From NCBI GenBank assembly GCA_964501335.1, contig CAZCTC010000007.1, positions 1 through 64,000 of the forward strand: a stretch of DNA of 64,000 bases, read 5' to 3'. The position numbers and the translations under genes were made by a program. Positions 63,501 through 64,000 of the stretch are shown here, piece after piece. How positions within the stretch are numbered: position 1 is the first letter of the stretch; each line of letters begins with the position of its first letter. The stretch comes from CAZCTC01 sp964501335 (GTDB taxonomy: Bacteria > Chloroflexota > Anaerolineae > B4-G1 > SLSP01). The notes under the pieces are model-generated. The model worked only from the letters and a program-made list of their open reading frames with translations, searched no databases and was not told the DNA's origin.

Positions 63501-64000
63501 GACAACTGCGGCGACCGATACGCTCAGTACGCCGCTGCCGCCCCTGTCTGATAATGCACCAGTGGCGATTGTAGAAAGCGGCTTTGTCCTGACCAAGACG
63601 TTGACTTCGGCCAATCCGGTCTACGTGGGGCAGGCGGTAATCTATGAGATCACGGTGGTCAATACCGGAACGACGACGCTGGCGACGGTGCCGCTGACGG
63701 ATACCTACGACGCAACTTATCTAAGCTACAGCAGCGCCAGTCCGGCTCCGAACACGACGGCGGCGGGGCAGCTGAACTGGACCAATATCGGGCCGCTCGC
63801 GGCGGGCGGGCAACGGGTGGTGACGGTGACCTTTACCGCCCTGGCACCGGTCTCCCCGACCCTTAACACGGCGACGGCCGTAGCGACGGATACGAACGGC
63901 ATCGTGGTGCCGCCGCAAACGGATCAGGAGCCGGTGAGCATTATCGCCAGCGGCTTCGTCCTGACCAAGACGCTGACTTCGGCGAACCCGGTCTATGTGG
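54586..64000 (+). CDS. Giant SdrD_B/DUF11 surface protein, 3' end beyond window
   Basis: Open frame of over 3138 codons, no stop before the edge. ATG 54586 follows CAGGAGATGAGAGC. An N-terminal hydrophobic segment (about residues 26-45) is a signal peptide or anchor. Next are beta domains to about 56230, then about eight SdrD_B-like domains (56235-56585 and 57540-60215), each with a loop like DVNGNAMQDANEEGIP that may bind calcium, and FGY at the end. Two DUF11 domains (60216-60972) precede eight full 124-residue tandem repeats and part of a ninth. Probably a long surface adhesin. Residues encoded at 61741-61800 look corrupted. Confidence 0.85.
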   Translation, partial: MENFDQPGNPFFSRTFKLKSRWWSAAFVLILVVAFLSLLLGNFQSLKAAGGELTVEILAGYNLVVDSNVQAPSTNGPSAATVAARVCNASATPVTDVNIYIGDQPNNTPGVYPGRDTSDPAFIAQHPRLNSPYIYFFRHAGGSLGLADASRQAGTLQPGECTVQYWTFTYPRCESGIEPPCGSLDPVWGETNSNTDDLWLRFDVWAKGTQGGSAVSATDSWTMTMRNEISAMANKIQPNGNPSGVWFNTNTASVKPGSVITTNGILYRIGNVGAGFDNNGDFVPDVNFWVQPIGDTGTFDPGCFRLIRTSGLITIEGGSPQVFTFTDQLFFSRPQVPSDNTNVIGEVFYTFLALGSNCAAGPSPYQEAASGYDNEKFNADYGAGGPPVIISEQAVVGIDKSSYPDVLPLGSIVTYTLPFWNASSSASAGLVMYSGAYVNNPLVVSDSIPAGTIYKSGSATYTLNFSPNNAAVIKYSTDNGASWTTTEPATGVTTLQWWLNDPLPPLETGVVHFSVIAPFTYSGPPIIENCGNLQFDGGPSVAWACDPVQIQGSALVGNETWADLNNDGAVSAGESYLNNIGVSIYWDKNNNGVLDLNDTFMMTTTSGLTTSGFYTFTSMPPGSYLVKVDRNDSDLPVGYRLTTNEIYPVTVTTTNVLTADFGFAPSLGVVKMCQNAYQGRDMVYNILVQNLRPGGGESTGVSQCRYTVWSNIVHPDKNTSIPIGGGPANAQWLSTGNITGEPDDKYTNSAMADNTDLVGLSGFNTTPKRGSISKVEVLIVLKESAEMQSADALDVSFYMTDTARGTKTFAGAYFTQTVGQLYNVITDITSLNPGGASAWKWENFAGDISELSLSANKGGGTTGDLAVDAVAFLVTVDQPCTALSMNEIISNLPVTDTFDPSRVQFVSANPAPSAVDTSAGIITWTNVGPLYPNETHNIQVTFRALQPTTSTATVINNVGATGASFSDGGLTGNRYATATCLITATGTITGRAFSDLATTGWQAPDGYQSNDYGIPGMTMTLYACVWDNDLTTPIDPNTDPNYNSGRICTAQANGAIKGTWAVLQTLTTNATGFYTFTGLLNGFYYVQANTAILPGGFSETTEAYDVQSTSGGFNCPGSGSNACDSIWGNTTLRLDTTNFNPINTAGEKIPNVNFGYSMPAMLFGNVWNDVNGNSTRETGEPGLDNGTAGVTVTLYNFSTGAVVSTTQTDAAGNYKFVGVPAGTYTITVNTATLPGTGWSSTSETAPSGAVTSTLDSQIQTVSLVAGQVSGSYNFGYHQTGTGAIGDRLYYDVNGNAMQDANEEGIPNITVYLYADLNANGTIDIGTDAVVITATTTATGFYKFDSLAPGSYIVSVDSADSDFPVRYYPTQDPDEDAVAGTICKSCNNQGVVSNLTTTYTDSIDFGYQPYGFNSIGDLVWRDLNGDGLQNGAYETGIVSITVWLQADFNNDGVFTTILTTTTAADGSYLFSNLPDGSYRVVVNNTDSDLPVDALANRYLPTTPITTSVISLAYITPTMRSWLDADFGFSPPATVGDFIWQDNNGNGEQDAGEPGIPGVTVQLYLSGTSTLVSSTTTDASGGYTFTNILSGSYSVVVVTSTLPFGYYQSGDPDATGPCVDGGAAFDDCNSTSSFKLRAGGMDRTRDFGYLPPRVIGDYVWLDADQDGIQDPTEAPIPSVVITLTDPVGGVVTTTTDIAGYYSFGANVLPISGNYTVSINLATLPLPLVPTFDRDGTLDNLTVVPVTVTTVVTDADFGYRYNGLYNISGTVFYDQLSILDGLTETFRITDTDIPYYSVPVYLWDQNNKLIATTQTDAAGNYTFTQLYGGGITYTVSVNGTAPQLISQRLTASPDGSHTYQRVVIQTSDITRLDFGFYPAVNITKSVVPTGSIGAGTTVTYTLVVSNSQSTIANDVTITDIIPSDMTYVAASLTMTPTTAGTVVEPSGIPLMITLSPITVAANSLVTITYRATVNASIAPGVDAITNTAHLSTTTGITHSSSVSNPISAADLLITKSDDPDPVMSGGVLTYTLIFTNVGATAASDVTVTEALPPEVTYGGDVSLPSGMTRSSTTPPTWITPTLEAGQSGTIVFTVTVGHPVTGAITNTVTITSTSPDSVPGNNQDVEPTLVYISGFSLDKLLVSANPAYVGDLVTYSITIVNTGTTTLATLPLTDTFNATYLAYSSATPAPDTTAAGQLNWTNVGPIAVGGQVVLTVTFTALMPTPVTTNKAIVGATDIYSNVLLPGSDAEPVTIVTSGYVLTKTLLSANPVYVGDLVTYSVTVANTGTIALDSVPLTDTYDATYLGYSSATPAPDTTAAGQLNWANIGPIAAGGQTVVTVTFTALAPVSPTINTATTAATDTLGTALPPQSDAAPVSIVTSGYLLTKSLASASPPRVGHAVLHSFPTRNTGTIALDSVPLTDTYDATYLGYSSATPAPDTTAAGQLNWANIGPIAAGGQTVVTVTFTALAPVSPTINTATTAATDTLGTALPPQSDAAPVTIVVSGFTLTKTLVSANPAYVGELVTYSITIVNTGTTTLTTVPLTDTFDGTYLSYSSATPAPDTTAAGQLNWNNVGPIAAGGQRVVTVTFTALAPTAATTNTATASAVDGPGTVLPPQSDEAPVTIVVSGFTLTKTLASANPAYVGDPVTFSITIVNTGTTALTTVPLTDTFNATYLSYSSATPAPDTTAAGQLNWNNVGPIAVGGQRVVTVTFTALAPIPVTLNTATAGAIDGPGTVLPPQTDQAAVTIISSGFVVTKTLLSANPVYVGQPVTYSITVVNTGTTTLVTVPLTDTFDGTYLSYSSATPAPDTTAAGQLNWNNVGPIAAGGQTVVTVTFTALAPVSPTINTATVSAVDDQGKILPPQSDLEPVSIVASGYILTKTLVSSSPVAVGQPVIFSIMVVNTGTTTLTTVPLTDTYDATYLGYSSANPVPDTTAAGQLNWTNLGPITAGGQRVVTVTFTALMPVSPTLNTATTAATDTLSTPLPPLSDNAPVAIVESGFVLTKTLTSANPVYVGQAVIYEITVVNTGTTTLATVPLTDTYDATYLSYSSASPAPNTTAAGQLNWTNIGPLAAGGQRVVTVTFTALAPVSPTLNTATAVATDTNGIVVPPQTDQEPVSIIASGFVLTKTLTSANPVYV
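60973..64000 (+). repeat. 372-bp in-frame tandem repeat array
   Basis: Units start at 60973, 61345, 61717, 62089, 62461, 62833, 63205, 63577 and 63949 (partial), all exactly 372 bases. Each encodes a DUF11-like domain with VLTKTLxSANPVYVGxxVTYS, PLTDTYDATYLxYSSATPAP and VTVTFTALAP. Units two and three share 275 bases with one mismatch (61429-61703 versus 61801-62075). Confidence 0.9.

Noticed and set aside
60973..64000. Possible CRISPR or transposon array from long regular repeats
   Set aside because: The repeats are in-frame protein domains of 124 residues within one open reading frame.

Overview
The window looks like a chromosomal segment of a Chloroflexota bacterium (Anaerolineae/Caldilineae type). 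This is an inference from GC-rich coding DNA, secreted proteins with Thr-Pro linkers, several DUF11 and SdrD_B-type surface proteins, three secreted proteins ending in a [IL]YLP[IV]VxRN tail, and many palindromic intergenic repeats. No rRNA, tRNA, CRISPR array or transposase gene was seen.

Layout. 0.1-9.9 kb: a 2H phosphoesterase, a DUF2207 membrane protein, a LysM/PA14 surface protein, an SDR oxidoreductase, an unknown protein, and a two-gene operon for secreted repeat proteins. 9.9-13.2 kb: an AT-rich island with two small membrane proteins, three tandem diverged paralogues of an unrecognised small protein, and a 0.67-kb gene-free block of repeats. 13.6-15.1 kb: a conserved small protein followed by a 21-bp minisatellite and several palindromes. 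15.1-41.2 kb, nearly all on the minus strand: a beta-glucan utilisation region.

The beta-glucan genes fit one pathway. Secreted GH81 with two CBM56 domains and a secreted GH16 with five CBM-like domains would cut beta-1,3-glucan. A secreted clan-A hydrolase and a lipoprotein GH3 trim products. An ABC importer (solute-binding lipoprotein plus two permeases, co-directional with GH3) takes up oligosaccharides. A cytoplasmic GH30 and two adjacent GH94/GH149/GH161-type phosphorylases finish the job inside the cell. A LacI-family regulator lies upstream of the importer with three near-perfect TGGAAGCGCTTCCA operators around it, and a weaker one precedes GH16.

41.4-45 kb: an unknown membrane protein, an MFS transporter and a lipoprotein serpin. 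45.4-51.0 kb: an ECF sigma factor, a membrane FecR/DUF5666 protein likely to be its regulator, and a DUF11 surface protein, in one operon. 51.2-54.2 kb: an unknown protein, a SUKH-family protein, an aldo/keto reductase and an LLM-class oxidoreductase. 54.6 kb to the window end: the start of a giant surface protein (more than 3138 codons) with about eight SdrD_B-like domains and then exact 372-bp DUF11-like tandem repeats.

The most unusual signals are non-coding. About fourteen copies of a dispersed element have conserved flanks around a hairpin whose stem sequence changes from copy to copy while pairing is kept. A second family has three consecutive hairpins with C-runs and G-runs. Heptameric AGTAGAC tandem repeats recur between genes. 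One repeat unit of the giant gene contains a segment resembling an Illumina adapter, so the assembly there is suspect.
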